Positions 48,882 through 58,906 of a stretch of DNA of 64,000 bases are shown here, one piece after another. Position 1 is the stretch's first letter; the number at the start of each line of letters is the position of its first letter. The notes under the pieces are model-generated. The model did no database searches and had not been told where the DNA came from. It worked only from the letters and a program-made list of their open reading frames with translations. The translations under genes and the position numbers were made by a program. The stretch comes from Paraburkholderia sp. HP33-1. GTDB lineage: Bacteria > Pseudomonadota > Gammaproteobacteria > Burkholderiales > Burkholderiaceae. Where the stretch lies: assembly GCF_021390595.1 (NCBI RefSeq), contig NZ_JAJEJR010000001.1, positions 372,001-436,000 of the forward strand, in the 5' to 3' direction.

Positions 48882-51755
48882 TTACTTTACGCTGGCGGTG
48901 CGCTTGAGCAGCGGTGCCAGGTACTTGCCGGTAAAGCTTGCCTTCGACTTCGCGATCTGCTCAGGAGTACCCTGCGCGATGATCTGCCCGCCGCCGGCGC
49001 CGCCTTCGGGACCGAGATCGATGACCCAGTCCGCAGTCTTAATTACATCGAGATTATGTTCGATGATCACGACGGTATTACCCTGGTCGCGCAACCGGTG
49101 AATCACTTCCAGCAGCAAGGCAATATCGTGAAAGTGCAGGCCGGTGGTCGGTTCGTCAAGGATGTATAGCGTGCGACCGGTATCACGCTTGCTCAGTTCC
49201 AGCGACAGTTTCACGCGCTGCGCTTCGCCGCCCGACAGCGTGGTGGCAGACTGGCCCAGGCGGATATAGCCGAGGCCCACATCCAGCAAGGTTTTCAGCT
49301 TGCGCGCGATGACCGGCACGGCCTTGAAGAACTCATACGCGTGCTCGACCGTCATGTCGAGCACTTCGCTGATGTTGCTGCCTTTGTACTGGATGTCGAG
49401 CGTTTCGCGGTTGTAGCGCTTGCCGTGGCAGACATCGCACGGCACGTACACGTCCGGCAGGAAGTGCATCTCGACCTTCAGCACGCCGTCGCCCTGGCAC
49501 GACTCGCAGCGGCCGCCCTTCACGTTGAACGAGAAGCGGCCCGGATCGTAGCCGCGCTCCTTGGCGGCCGGCACGCCCGCGAACAACTCGCGGATCGGCG
49601 TAAAGAGGCCGGTGTAGGTCGCCGGATTCGAGCGCGGCGTGCGGCCGATCGGCGACTGATCGACGTTGATGACCTTGTCGAAGTGCTCGAGACCCTCGAT
49701 CGACTCGTACGGCGCCGGCTCCGTGGCCGAGCCGTAAAGATGATGCGAGACCGCGTGATACAGCGTGTCGTTGATCAGCGTCGATTTGCCCGAGCCGGAC
49801 ACGCCGGTCACGCAGGTCAGCAGACCCACCGGCAGATCGAGCGTCACGTTGTGCAGATTGTTGCCGTGCGCCTCGACGATGCGCAGGCGCCGCTCGTCGG
49901 GATCCTTGCGCTCGTCGGGGAATTCGATCGTGCGCGCGCCCGACATGTACTGGCCAGTCAGCGACGCCGCGTTCTGTTGCACCTCTTTCGGCGTGCCTTC
50001 GGCGATCACCATGCCGCCGTGCTCGCCCGCGCCCGGACCCATGTCGACCACGTAGTCGGCCATGCGGATCATGTCCTCGTCGTGCTCGACGACGATCACC
50101 GAGTTGCCGAGGTCGCGCAGATGCTTGAGCGTCGAAATCAGCCGGTCGTTGTCGCGCTGATGCAGACCGATCGACGGTTCGTCGAGCACGTACATCACTC
50201 CGGTGAGCCCCGAGCCGATCTGCGAGGCGAGGCGGATGCGCTGCGCTTCGCCGCCCGACAGCGTTTCCGCGCTGCGTTCGAGCGACAGGTAATCGAGCCC
50301 GACGTTATTGAGGAACATCAGACGCGCGACGATTTCCTTCACGACCTTGTCGGCGATCTCGCGCTTCGAGCCTTCTAGGCGCAGGGTCTGGAAGTAGCCG
50401 AGCGCATCGCGCAGCGGCCAGCCGCTGATCTCGAAGATGCCGCGCGCATCACTGTCCGCGCCGATGCGCACGAAGCGCGCTTCGCGACGCAGTCGCGTGC
50501 CCGCGCACGCCGGGCATGGCTGGTTGTTCTGATACTTGGCGAGCTCTTCGCGGACCGCGGACGAATCGGTTTCGCGGTAGCGTCGCTCCAGATTCGGGAT
50601 GATCCCTTCGAACACGTGCTCGCGCACCGAGGTGCGGCCGCGCTCGTTGATGTACGAGAACGGAATCTCCTGCTTGCCTGAACCGTACAGCAGGATCTTG
50701 CGGACTTTTTCAGGCAAGTCTTCGAACGCGGTGTCGATGTCGAAGTCGTAGAACGCCGCGAGGCTCTGCAGCATCTGGAAGTAAAACTGGTTGCGCCGGT
50801 CCCAGCCCTTCACCGCGCCCGCGGCGAGCGACAGCGACGGATGCGCGACCACCCGCTTCGGATCGAAGAACGTGATCTGGCCGAGGCCGTCGCATTCGGG
50901 GCACGCGCCCATCGGGTTGTTGAACGAGAACAGGCGCGGCTCGAGTTCCGGCAGCGAATACGAGCAGATCGGGCAGGCGAACTTCGAACTGAACAGGTGC
51001 TCCTTGTCCGTATCCATTTCGAGCGTGATCGCGCGGCCGTCGGCGAGACGCAGTGCCGTTTCGAACGATTCGGCGAGGCGCTGCTTCATGTCCGGGCGCA
51101 CGCGCAGACGGTCGATCACGACGTCGATCGTGTGCTTGTCGTTTTTCTTCAGCTTCGGCAGCGAGTCGACTTCGTAGATTTTCGCGGTGCCTTCGTTGGC
51201 GGTGCCGCCGCCCGAGCGCACGCGAAAGCGGATGAAGCCTTGCGCCTGCATGTCCTCGAACAGATCCGTGTGCTCGCCCTTGCGATCGGAGACGACGGGC
51301 GCGAGGATCATCAGGCGCGTTTCCTCGGGCAGCGCGAGCGCCGCGTCGACCATCTGCGACACGCTTTGCGCTTCGAGCGGAATCTCGTGATCGGGGCAGT
51401 AGGGCGTGCCGACGCGCGCGAACAGCAGACGCAGATAGTCGTGGATTTCGGTGACGGTGCCGACCGTCGAGCGCGGATTGTGCGAAGTCGCCTTTTGTTC
51501 GATCGAGATGGCGGGCGACAGACCTTCGATCAGGTCGACGTCCGGTTTTTCCATCAGTTGCAGGAACTGCCGCGCGTAGGCGGACAGACTTTCGACATAG
51601 CGCCGCTGCCCTTCCGCATACAGCGTATCGAACGCCAGCGACGATTTGCCGGAGCCCGAAAGCCCCGTGACAACGACGAGCTTGTGACGCGGTAGGTCGA
51701 GATTGACGTTCTTCAGGTTGTGGGTGCGAGCCCCACGAATACGGATTTGTTCCAC
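48882..51755 (-). CDS. uvrA: Excinuclease ABC subunit A
   Basis: Damage-recognition ATPase of nucleotide excision repair. The 957-residue protein has two ABC modules: Walker [21 protein letters not shown] and [18 protein letters not shown], signatures [20 protein letters not shown] and [15 protein letters not shown], and zinc fingers [13 protein letters not shown].. CPECDGLGQ and [19 protein letters not shown]. Start is GTG 51755, giving [16 protein letters not shown], the universal UvrA start; the upstream open frame is not family-like. Divergent from the MFS gene, with about 210 bp between. Confidence 0.96.
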   Translation of the reverse strand: MEQIRIRGARTHNLKNVNLDLPRHKLVVVTGLSGSGKSSLAFDTLYAEGQRRYVESLSAYARQFLQLMEKPDVDLIEGLSPAISIEQKATSHNPRSTVGTVTEIHDYLRLLFARVGTPYCPDHEIPLEAQSVSQMVDAALALPEETRLMILAPVVSDRKGEHTDLFEDMQAQGFIRFRVRSGGGTANEGTAKIYEVDSLPKLKKNDKHTIDVVIDRLRVRPDMKQRLAESFETALRLADGRAITLEMDTDKEHLFSSKFACPICSYSLPELEPRLFSFNNPMGACPECDGLGQITFFDPKRVVAHPSLSLAAGAVKGWDRRNQFYFQMLQSLAAFYDFDIDTAFEDLPEKVRKILLYGSGKQEIPFSYINERGRTSVREHVFEGIIPNLERRYRETDSSAVREELAKYQNNQPCPACAGTRLRREARFVRIGADSDARGIFEISGWPLRDALGYFQTLRLEGSKREIADKVVKEIVARLMFLNNVGLDYLSLERSAETLSGGEAQRIRLASQIGSGLTGVMYVLDEPSIGLHQRDNDRLISTLKHLRDLGNSVIVVEHDEDMIRMADYVVDMGPGAGEHGGMVIAEGTPKEVQQNAASLTGQYMSGARTIEFPDERKDPDERRLRIVEAHGNNLHNVTLDLPVGLLTCVTGVSGSGKSTLINDTLYHAVSHHLYGSATEPAPYESIEGLEHFDKVINVDQSPIGRTPRSNPATYTGLFTPIRELFAGVPAAKERGYDPGRFSFNVKGGRCESCQGDGVLKVEMHFLPDVYVPCDVCHGKRYNRETLDIQYKGSNISEVLDMTVEHAYEFFKAVPVIARKLKTLLDVGLGYIRLGQSATTLSGGEAQRVKLSLELSKRDTGRTLYILDEPTTGLHFHDIALLLEVIHRLRDQGNTVVIIEHNLDVIKTADWVIDLGPEGGAGGGQIIAQGTPEQIAKSKASFTGKYLAPLLKRTASVK

Positions 51756-51966
51756 GGATCTATTCCATGAACTGCGGAAAGGGAGACAGGCCAAACCTGC
51801 TACTATAACGACTTTTCAAGACCGCCGTTACGGCTTCCTGACAACGGGAACGAGGCGCGAGGGCAGGTTCGGGGTGAGCTGCAAAGCGGCGCTTTCGCGC
51901 CGCGTGTGCCGGCGGCCGGGGCTGTCCCCACGGGCTCGCCGCCCGGTTCATTCAAACAACGCTTCG

Positions 51967-53154
51967 ATGTCCAATCCGTCCGCCATCTCCACACGCATGA
52001 GCGCGCCCGAATTGCGCGCGACCGTGTCGCTTGCTGCCATCTTCGCGCTGCGCATGCTGGGTCTCTTCATGATCATGCCGGTGTTCTCGATCTACGCGAA
52101 GACCATCCCCGGCGGCGAGAACGTGCTGCTCGTCGGCATCGCGCTCGGCGCGTACGGCGTCACGCAGTCGATGCTCTACATCTTCTACGGCTGGATTTCC
52201 GACAAGATTGGCCGCAAGCCGGTGATCGCCACGGGCCTGCTGATCTTCGCGATCGGCAGCTTCGTCGCGGCGGGCGCGCACGACATGACGTGGATCATCG
52301 TCGGCCGGGTGATTCAGGGGATGGGCGCGGTGTCGTCGGCGGTGATCGCGTTTATCGCCGATCTGACCTCGGAGGAACATCGCACCAAGGCGATGGCGAT
52401 GGTCGGCGGCAGCATCGGCGTGTCGTTCGCGGTGGCGATCGTCGGCGCGCCGATCGTGTTCCAATGGCTCGGCATGAGCGGGCTCTTCACGCTGGTCGGC
52501 GTCTTCGCGATCCTCGCGATCGGCGTCGTGGTGTGGGTCGTGCCCGATGCGCCGAAGCCTGTGCACGTGCGCGCGCCGTTCGCCGAAGTGCTGCACAACG
52601 TCGAGCTGCTGCGTCTGAATTTCGGGGTGCTCGTGCTGCACGCGACGCAAACCGCGCTGTTCCTCGTCGTGCCGCGCATTCTCGAAGCGGGCGGGCTGCC
52701 GGTCGCGTCGCACTGGAAGGTATATCTGCCGGTGATGGGGCTGTCGTTCGTGATGATGGTGCCGGCGATCATCGCCGCCGAGAAGCGCGGCAAGATGAAG
52801 ATCGTGCTGCTGTCGGCGATCGCCCTTATCCTGATCGGCCAGTTGTTATTGGGCGTTGCTCCGCATACGATTCTGAGTGTGGCGGCGATCCTGTTCGTGT
52901 ACTTTCTCGGCTTCAATATTCTCGAAGCCTCGCAGCCGTCGCTGGTGTCGAAACTGGCGCCCGGCACCCGCAAAGGGGCGGCGGCCGGCGTGTACAACAC
53001 CACACAGTCGATCGGTCTTGCGCTGGGCGGGATGATCGGCGGCTGGCTGCTGAAGGTGAACGGCCAGAGCGCGGTATTCTTCGCCTGCTCCGGGCTGGTA
53101 TTTTGCTGGCTTATAATCGCCGCCAAGATGAAACAGCCGCCCCGCAAGGCATAA
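51967..53154 (+). CDS. Major facilitator superfamily transporter
   Basis: A 395-residue 12-helix MFS transporter of the YajR/drug-efflux type. LRMLGLFMIMPVFSIYAKTI P begins helix 1; the loop 2-3 signature GWISDKIGRKPVIATGLLIF is clear, and helix 5 has the GGSIGVSFAVAIVGAPIVF motif C pattern of antiporters. No substrate is assigned. Start ATG 51967; ATG 51997 is also possible. It lies between uvrA and ssb, the standard Burkholderiales order. Confidence 0.88.
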   Translation: MSNPSAISTRMSAPELRATVSLAAIFALRMLGLFMIMPVFSIYAKTIPGGENVLLVGIALGAYGVTQSMLYIFYGWISDKIGRKPVIATGLLIFAIGSFVAAGAHDMTWIIVGRVIQGMGAVSSAVIAFIADLTSEEHRTKAMAMVGGSIGVSFAVAIVGAPIVFQWLGMSGLFTLVGVFAILAIGVVVWVVPDAPKPVHVRAPFAEVLHNVELLRLNFGVLVLHATQTALFLVVPRILEAGGLPVASHWKVYLPVMGLSFVMMVPAIIAAEKRGKMKIVLLSAIALILIGQLLLGVAPHTILSVAAILFVYFLGFNILEASQPSLVSKLAPGTRKGAAAGVYNTTQSIGLALGGMIGGWLLKVNGQSAVFFACSGLVFCWLIIAAKMKQPPRKA

Positions 53155-53301
53155 CACAGCGTACTCGGGGCACGGTCCCGAATCATCCAGAACTCACCCG
53201 GCGGCGGGCAGAGGCGCTCTTCTGGTCTCGGGCCTGCCGGGCGTGAGACGCGAACCGCGTAGTGCCGCGCCGCCTGCAACAGGAATCAACAGGAGAAACT
53301 C

Positions 53302-53835
53302 ATGGCATCCGTGAACAAGGTCATTCTGGTCGGCAACCTCGGAGCCGATCCGGAAGTCCGCTATCTTCCGAGCGGCGACGCAGTGGCGAACATCCGCCTT
53401 GCGACAACGGACCGCTACAAGGACAAGGCGTCGGGCGAGATGAAGGAAGCCACAGAGTGGCACCGCGTCGCGTTCTTCGGCCGCCTCGCGGAAATCGTGT
53501 CGGAATATCTGAAGAAGGGCTCGTCGGTGTACCTCGAAGGGCGCATCCGCACGCGCAAGTGGCAGGCGCAGGACGGCACCGATCGTTACTCGACCGAGAT
53601 CGTCGCGGAGCAGATGCAGATGCTCGGCGGCCGTGGCGGCGCGTCGATGGGTGGCGGCGATGAAGGCGGATATAGCCGCGGCGAGCCGTCGGAGCGCAGC
53701 GGCGGCGGCGGTGGTGGTCGCGCGATGTCGTCAGGCGGCGGCTCGCGTGGCGGCAGCGGCGGTGGCGGCGCGAGCCGTCCGAGCGCGCCGGCTGGCGGCG
53801 GGTTCGATGAAATGGATGACGATATTCCGTTCTGA
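53302..53835 (+). CDS. ssb: Single-stranded DNA-binding protein
   Basis: Coats ssDNA in replication, repair and recombination. The 177-residue protein has the OB fold ([20 protein letters not shown], then [22 protein letters not shown]), a Gly/Ser/Arg-rich linker (about 110-165) and the acidic interaction tail DEMDDDIPF, intact to the stop codon. A strong GGAGAAACTC precedes the start. The foreign island begins just downstream, so the insertion did not disrupt the gene. Confidence 0.96.
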   Translation: MASVNKVILVGNLGADPEVRYLPSGDAVANIRLATTDRYKDKASGEMKEATEWHRVAFFGRLAEIVSEYLKKGSSVYLEGRIRTRKWQAQDGTDRYSTEIVAEQMQMLGGRGGASMGGGDEGGYSRGEPSERSGGGGGGRAMSSGGGSRGGSGGGGASRPSAPAGGGFDEMDDDIPF

Positions 53836-53862
53836 GGTCTACCTTTTTCAAAATGTAATTAA

Positions 53863-53897
53863 GAAGCCTGTAACCCTTGTGGTTGCAGGCTTTTTTC
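53863..53897 (+). terminator. Rho-independent terminator after ssb, at the left edge of the island
   Basis: Stem aagcctgtaacc / ggttgcaggctt (one G-U wobble) with a 4-5 nt loop and a T-run. It ends ssb transcription and means that the downstream recombinase operon needs its own promoter. It also excludes the first codons of the long open frame starting at 53877 as a real start. Confidence 0.9.
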
Positions 53898-53898
53898 T

Positions 53899-53914
53899 TA
53901 TTTGCATTTTTCGG
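53899..53914 (+). repeat. Candidate left attachment-site repeat (attL)
   Basis: TATTTGCATTTTTCGG, which matches 14 of 16 bases with TATTTGCGTTTTTAGG at 62160-62175 in the same orientation. The pair brackets the whole low-GC six-gene block. A weak promoter-like pair overlaps it (TTTGCA at 53901 and TACTGT at 53924, 17-bp spacing). Confidence 0.45.
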
Positions 53915-53933
53915 GAAATGGCCTACTGTTTGT

Positions 53934-53950
53934 CGAAGGGTCTACCTTCG
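53934..53950 (+). repeat. Short inverted repeat in front of the first recombinase gene
   Basis: CGAAGG-GTCTA-CCTTCG, a 6-bp inverted repeat 13 bp before the GTG start. Part of it (GGTCTACCTT, 53939-53948) is an exact copy of the ten bases directly after the ssb stop codon (53836-53845). It could be a recombinase or regulator binding site. Confidence 0.45.
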
Positions 53951-53963
53951 GGAAACGTCAATA

Positions 53964-55250
53964 GTGAGCGTCCGGTATGCCGTCAGAATGCAGGTGTTCG
54001 CATCGGGTGAGCGGTTCCCTCTGCTCATTGACGTTCGGACAGGCATCCCTGTATTTGACGTCACGGCGTTCACATTAAGCGAATTCCGGCAGGTCAGCCG
54101 TGCCAGCGCGACGCTGGAGCAGGTCGTGCGCTCCTGCAAGGTCTGGCTGCTTTTCGGCGACGACCACGGCGTCGACCTGTATGCACGAATGCGTGAGGGC
54201 CTTTTCCTCACCATGGGGGAACTCGATGCGCTCATCGAGATGTGCAATGAGCCGCTTGAGGCCATTGAATCCCGCGTCTGCGCTGCGCTCCCACGGTCGG
54301 CTCCGCAAAGTCGCAAGGTGACCTCGCTCGAGGCTCACCGCGCCCGTGCAAGCGCACAGCCCCAATCTGTTATCAATCGGGACTCCGCAGGCATTCGTAT
54401 TCGCTACATCCACAAGTTTCTGGAGTGGCTTTCGAACAGGCATCATCTTGCGGTTACTGGCTCGCATTCTCCGCGACCGGCCTTTCTCTCTGCTCGCGAC
54501 ACCGTTCTTTCCGCAATGAAGGCTCGCATCCCGGATGGCCGGGGACGGAACGCTCAGGGCGGTCGTCTCGCTCTCTTGCCGGACATACAGGACCGGCTCT
54601 GGGAAGTCGTCGTTACCGGCTCGCCGGAAAATCCTTGGACGCGCCACGAAACTCAGGTGCGAAACGAACTGATTATTCGCTGGTTTATGGGATTGGGACT
54701 GCGTCCGGGTGAACTGCGCGGTGCCCGGGTGCAGGACGTTGACCTCCGAAAGAATGAATTATTTATCGCCCGGCGTGCCGATGACATCGAGGACCCCCGG
54801 GCTGCGGAGCCGAACACAAAAACAAACGACCGCCTTGTGCCGCTTTCCGTAGAACAGGCCAGGTTGACTCGCCACTACATCTTCGATGTGCGCCGCAACT
54901 ACCCTAAGGCAAGAAAGCATCCGTTCCTGTTTGTGGCGACGGGCGGAGAGCCGCTCTCCAAATCTGGGCTTTACAGGATATTCGTGGTGTTGTGCGAACG
55001 GCACCCAGAACTCGGACCCATCTTCCCTTATCTCTTGCGTCATACATGGAACGACAACTTCTCGAACGAAGTGGACGAAAAGAAGATTCCACCGGAACGT
55101 GAGCAGAAGGTGCGTGCAAAACTGATGGGGTGGAAGCCGACCTCAAAGACCGCCTCGACGTACGACAAGCGCCACACGGACCGAGAGGCACGTGCGGTAT
55201 CACTGAGCCTGCAGGAGAAGATGGAGCTACCAGCTGATGCCGAAGACTGA
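53964..55250 (+). CDS. Tyrosine recombinase 1 of the island (TnpA/GmtY-like, 428 aa)
   Basis: Site-specific DNA recombinase. The N-terminal SAM-like core-binding region (about 130-200: IRYIHKFLEWLSNRHHLAVT) is followed by the catalytic domain with Arg 247 in LGLRPGELRGARVQDVDL, the box II pair Arg 359-His 360 in YLLRHTWNDNFS (the usual leading His is Tyr), Trp in MGWKPTSKTASTY, and the nucleophile Tyr 400. I chose GTG 53964 with a GGGA upstream; ATG 53988 is also possible, whereas the frame start at 53877 lies inside the ssb terminator. Its 3' end overlaps the next gene by 14 bp. Base composition is clearly lower in GC than ssb. Confidence 0.85.
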   Translation: MSVRYAVRMQVFASGERFPLLIDVRTGIPVFDVTAFTLSEFRQVSRASATLEQVVRSCKVWLLFGDDHGVDLYARMREGLFLTMGELDALIEMCNEPLEAIESRVCAALPRSAPQSRKVTSLEAHRARASAQPQSVINRDSAGIRIRYIHKFLEWLSNRHHLAVTGSHSPRPAFLSARDTVLSAMKARIPDGRGRNAQGGRLALLPDIQDRLWEVVVTGSPENPWTRHETQVRNELIIRWFMGLGLRPGELRGARVQDVDLRKNELFIARRADDIEDPRAAEPNTKTNDRLVPLSVEQARLTRHYIFDVRRNYPKARKHPFLFVATGGEPLSKSGLYRIFVVLCERHPELGPIFPYLLRHTWNDNFSNEVDEKKIPPEREQKVRAKLMGWKPTSKTASTYDKRHTDREARAVSLSLQEKMELPADAED

Positions 55251-56862
55251 ATCAGCAAGTAACGCGGTCGAACCTTATGTTGGCTATGTTCCCGAATTCG
55301 TGACGACGCGTGCTGGTGCCACATTCGAGACTCGCCATGACGTCTGGGAGGTTCGTGAGGCTGCGTTGAGAGTTCGTTTGGCATTTAACAAGCTCCCCCA
55401 GTTGTCTGTTCCGTTCAAGGCTGCTTTCCAATGCGCGCTCATCTGGTATGCAAGGAATTCCTCGCTTTGCCACTTCCACAATATGTTCCAGAGGGCCAGA
55501 AACCTGCTGGATGCAAAGTTTGCCGCGACTGGTACGCTCATCAGCAAGGTAACCTCAGTTGATATTCTCAACTATCGCTCAAGCTTGAGTCACGAAGACG
55601 AATATAAGCTTGGTGCCGTGTCAGGGTTCCTCATTAAATGGCACGAATTGGGACTCTGGGGAATCTCGGACGATGCGGTTGGCCTACTCCTGGAGATGCG
55701 GCTGACGGGAAACGCCAAGGGTGTCGACGTCCTGACTCAGGACGTAGCGAAGGGCCCCTTCACTAACTTGGAACTAGAGGCGTTGCAGCAGGCCTTGAAT
55801 CAAGCATATGGGAAAAAGCTTGTTACGGAGGGGGAATTTGCCCTGTGCTGGTTGTTCATGGCGCTGGGTCAAAGAGCAGTGCAGTACTCGTATCTGAAAG
55901 CGTGCGACGTGAAGGAAAAGGTCCGAGAGGACGGCGTCATCAGCTATCAGTTGCGTATTCCTCGGGCAAAAAACCGTACGGACAAGCCCCGTATCGAATT
56001 CACTGAACGTGAACTGACACCGCAGCTCGGAAGGCATCTCGCTCGGTACGCCAAGCGGGTCAAAGAAGCGTTTGTGGGTCGAATCGAAAATGCGGACGAG
56101 GCTCCGCTGTTTCCTTCTGACGCTGTTGGCGACGCGCCCGCCGGATTTGAGTTTCACCAGACCTCCGAAGAAATTGCCGAGGCGATGGTTCGCGTAATGA
56201 GCAGCCTGGGCGTCATCTCCGAACGGACCGGCGACTACGCGAAAATCGGTGCCAAGCGTTTCCGTCACACGATTGGAACACGAGCCGCGCAGGAGGGGCA
56301 TTCCGAGCGTGTCATTGCCGCGCTACTGGACCATATCGATACACAGCATGTCGGCGTCTACGTAAAAGCTACCCCTGCTATTGTCAAACGTATTGACAAG
56401 GCTATGGCGATGACAATGGCGCCCTATGCCCAGGCGTTCGCGGGAAAGCTCATCGCCGGACCTTCCTATGCGACCCGTGCGTTCGACCCCGCGAGCGATA
56501 TAAGGGCGCCCCAAATGCTTGCATCCTTCGACGGCATGTCCAGCTGCGGGAAATATGGCTTCTGCGGCTTCTCCAAGCCCATTGCCTGCTATACCTGCGA
56601 GAGCTTTGAGCCCTGGTTGGACGGGCCACACGAGCTGGTCCTGGACTTCATGCTCTCTGACCGCGAACGGAAGATGAAGACCTGTGACCCACGCATCGCA
56701 TCAATCAACGACCGGACCATCTTTGCGATAGCGGAGGTCATCCAGTTGTGTGCAGCGGTACGGGCCGAGAGCGACGTCGCCGGTAGCGGCGATGCCACCA
56801 TTGGTTTCGACTTTACTGACGCCAACGACAGCAGCAAGGACCCGGAAGATGCCGATGACTGA
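55237..56862 (+). CDS. Tyrosine recombinase 2 of the island (541 aa) with C-terminal Cys cluster
   Basis: The second recombinase. Catalytic residues: Arg 213 in ALGQRAVQYSYLK, Arg 343-His 344 in GAKRFRHTIGTRAAQ, His in ALLDHIDTQHV, and nucleophile Tyr 375 in VGVYVK. After the catalytic domain is a zinc-ribbon-like cluster C437-x5-C443-x7-C451-x2-C454, in SCGKYGFCGFS and ACYTCESFEPW, typical of the large recombinases of multi-recombinase elements. The ATG overlaps the preceding gene by 14 bp, so translation is coupled. Codon use is less GC-biased than in flanking genes. Confidence 0.85.
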   Translation: MPKTESASNAVEPYVGYVPEFVTTRAGATFETRHDVWEVREAALRVRLAFNKLPQLSVPFKAAFQCALIWYARNSSLCHFHNMFQRARNLLDAKFAATGTLISKVTSVDILNYRSSLSHEDEYKLGAVSGFLIKWHELGLWGISDDAVGLLLEMRLTGNAKGVDVLTQDVAKGPFTNLELEALQQALNQAYGKKLVTEGEFALCWLFMALGQRAVQYSYLKACDVKEKVREDGVISYQLRIPRAKNRTDKPRIEFTERELTPQLGRHLARYAKRVKEAFVGRIENADEAPLFPSDAVGDAPAGFEFHQTSEEIAEAMVRVMSSLGVISERTGDYAKIGAKRFRHTIGTRAAQEGHSERVIAALLDHIDTQHVGVYVKATPAIVKRIDKAMAMTMAPYAQAFAGKLIAGPSYATRAFDPASDIRAPQMLASFDGMSSCGKYGFCGFSKPIACYTCESFEPWLDGPHELVLDFMLSDRERKMKTCDPRIASINDRTIFAIAEVIQLCAAVRAESDVAGSGDATIGFDFTDANDSSKDPEDADD

Positions 56863-58906
56863 AATCATCACGTTCGTACCTCGGGCCGAGCTCGATGCCC
56901 AGCAGAACCTCGATGCCTTCGTGGACGCCTGTCGCAGCCAGCTGACGATATTCGGCGCCAACCTCGACTTCGAGGCGAATAAGTGGGTCACTGGCATTGA
57001 GCTGAAGGGCAAATACCACCCGTTGAGGCTTACTTATAGCAATCTCGAAACCTGCAAGAAGCGAGAGCTTGTCATGATGGAGGAGCCCTTCCGCACCTTT
57101 AGCAAAGCCTTCATGCGCTATCAGCAGGGCGTGCGACCGACCAAGGCGGTGGGAAACCGTTTGGCCGCGTTGCGCGTTATTGAAGCGGCACTCGTTGAAA
57201 CAGGGATGGCCAATCCACTGGCGATTGATGCAGATGTCCTTAACCGGGCCGCGCAGCTGGCCCAAGCCCGGTTTGCTCCGGCCAACGCCTATCGAGTTGG
57301 TACGCAGATTGAGATGGTAGGGACGTTCCTGACCAGTAAGCGGCTGACCGTAGGTCTTTCCACCTGGCACAATCCAATCAAACGCCCTGGCGAAAGCGAC
57401 AACAAGGTGGGAGAGGACGCGGACGCGATTCGCATTAGCAAGTTGCCCTCGCCAGCGGCCCTTGACGCACTGCCCCAGGCGTTCCGTTTGGCACGCAAAC
57501 CCGCAGATGTGCTCGTTTCGTCGGTGACTGCCATCTTTGTTTCCGCCCCTGACCGTATAAGCGAGGTGCTACTCCTTGCGGAAAACTGCGAGCACACTGA
57601 GCCCGATGAAGATGGCACGCTCCGGTATGGCCTTCGTTGGTTTCCGGCGAAGGGCGCGGAGCCGATGATTAAGTGGATTGTGCCGTCGATGGTCGACGTG
57701 GTTAAGGAAGCTATTGCCAGGATTCGGAAGCTCACCGCTGAGGCGCGCAAGGTTGCTCGCTGGTACGAGACACATCCTGGAAAAATCTACCTCGCCACCG
57801 ACGAACTCAAGAAATTGAGGCGCAAAAAATGGCTGACGGCGCAAGAGGTCGGCGATATTCTGTTTGCTTGCCCCGCCGGCACCAACGCAGTTCGCACTTG
57901 GTGCAAGGCAAACGGCGTGCCATTTCAGGAGGGGCAACCCCAGAAGCACTGGGTCCGGTTAGAAGATTTGCAGTCTGCGGTGCTAAGGCAGCTGCCACCC
58001 GGCTTCCCAGTAATGAACAAGGCACTCGGTCTGAAATACAGCGAGGCGCTGTGCGTTTTGCAACGAAATGCACTGGCTACAAAACAACGTCGGTCCAACT
58101 GCCTTATCGACCCTATAGGCCAGAACATCATACACAACCGCCTCGGTTCGCGGTCGACGACCGGCGTCGAATCTGTCTTCGACAGTTGCGGACTCTTCGA
58201 GCAGGACGGTAGTCCCATCCGCGTCCATTCACACCAGTTCCGGCACTACGTTGATACCTTGGCGCAGATGGGTGGCATGAGCCAGCTGGACATTGCCAAG
58301 TGGGCGGGCCGGAAAGACGTCCGGCAGAACGAAGTTTACGACCACGAATCGACGCAAGCGCTTCTGAAGCAGGCACGCGAAATCGTTGGTAATAGTAAGC
58401 GCATGTCGGGGCCGGTCGTTGCTTCGGCGCGAAGGGTGCTCATTGAGCGTAACGCCTTCGGAAACCTCAAGATACCCACAGCTCATACGACAGATTTCGG
58501 CTACTGCGTCCATGACTTCGTCATGACACCATGCCCGATTCACGGGGACTGCGCGAACTGTGATGAGCAGGTATGCATCAAAGGCGACCTGGAGAGCGAA
58601 ACTCGGATACGGCAATCGTTCTCGGAAGCGACCCGGCTTCTCGATGACGCGGAGCGGGCAGCGGCAGATGGCGATTATGGCGCGGCGGAATGGGTAAAAC
58701 ATCATCGTGCGGTCCATTCGAAGCTGGCGGCGCTGGTCGCGGTTCTGGACAATCCACTGGTGCCGGTCGGAGCGGTTATCCGGTCGACGCCGGAGGGAGT
58801 GGCATCTTGGCTTGAGCGTGCTCAGGAGACGCGAGACCAGGCGCAGGCTTTGGATGACACGCCTCTTGCGTTGAGCAACACCCCGAGCGCTGAGGTGGAG
58901 CAATGA
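56849..58906 (+). CDS. Tyrosine recombinase 3 of the island (TnpB/GmtZ-like, 685 aa)
   Basis: The largest recombinase. It has a long N-terminal DNA-binding part, then Arg 236 in SAPDRISEVLLL, an insertion of about 200 residues, His 462-x-x-Arg 465-His 466 in HSHQFRHYVDTLAQ, Trp/Gly in AKWAGRKDVRQ, and nucleophile Tyr 497 in NEVYDH. A C-terminal cysteine cluster follows (C553, C562, C568, C571, C576; CPIHGDCANCDEQVC). The start at 56849 is supported by AAGGA 8 bases upstream and overlaps gene 2 by 14 bp. The size and insertion recall TnpB of Tn554 and GmtZ, by memory only. Confidence 0.84.
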   Translation: MPMTEIITFVPRAELDAQQNLDAFVDACRSQLTIFGANLDFEANKWVTGIELKGKYHPLRLTYSNLETCKKRELVMMEEPFRTFSKAFMRYQQGVRPTKAVGNRLAALRVIEAALVETGMANPLAIDADVLNRAAQLAQARFAPANAYRVGTQIEMVGTFLTSKRLTVGLSTWHNPIKRPGESDNKVGEDADAIRISKLPSPAALDALPQAFRLARKPADVLVSSVTAIFVSAPDRISEVLLLAENCEHTEPDEDGTLRYGLRWFPAKGAEPMIKWIVPSMVDVVKEAIARIRKLTAEARKVARWYETHPGKIYLATDELKKLRRKKWLTAQEVGDILFACPAGTNAVRTWCKANGVPFQEGQPQKHWVRLEDLQSAVLRQLPPGFPVMNKALGLKYSEALCVLQRNALATKQRRSNCLIDPIGQNIIHNRLGSRSTTGVESVFDSCGLFEQDGSPIRVHSHQFRHYVDTLAQMGGMSQLDIAKWAGRKDVRQNEVYDHESTQALLKQAREIVGNSKRMSGPVVASARRVLIERNAFGNLKIPTAHTTDFGYCVHDFVMTPCPIHGDCANCDEQVCIKGDLESETRIRQSFSEATRLLDDAERAAADGDYGAAEWVKHHRAVHSKLAALVAVLDNPLVPVGAVIRSTPEGVASWLERAQETRDQAQALDDTPLALSNTPSAEVEQ

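Noticed and set aside
53690..53800. GC-rich repeats near the end of ssb as a possible mobile-element repeat
   Set aside because: They encode the Gly/Ser-rich linker normal for SSB, and the frame and acidic tail are intact.
53877..53963. Upstream start for recombinase 1 giving a hydrophobic MWLQAFFLFAFF N-terminus
   Set aside because: These codons lie on the ssb terminator hairpin and its T-run; the family-like protein begins at or after 53964.
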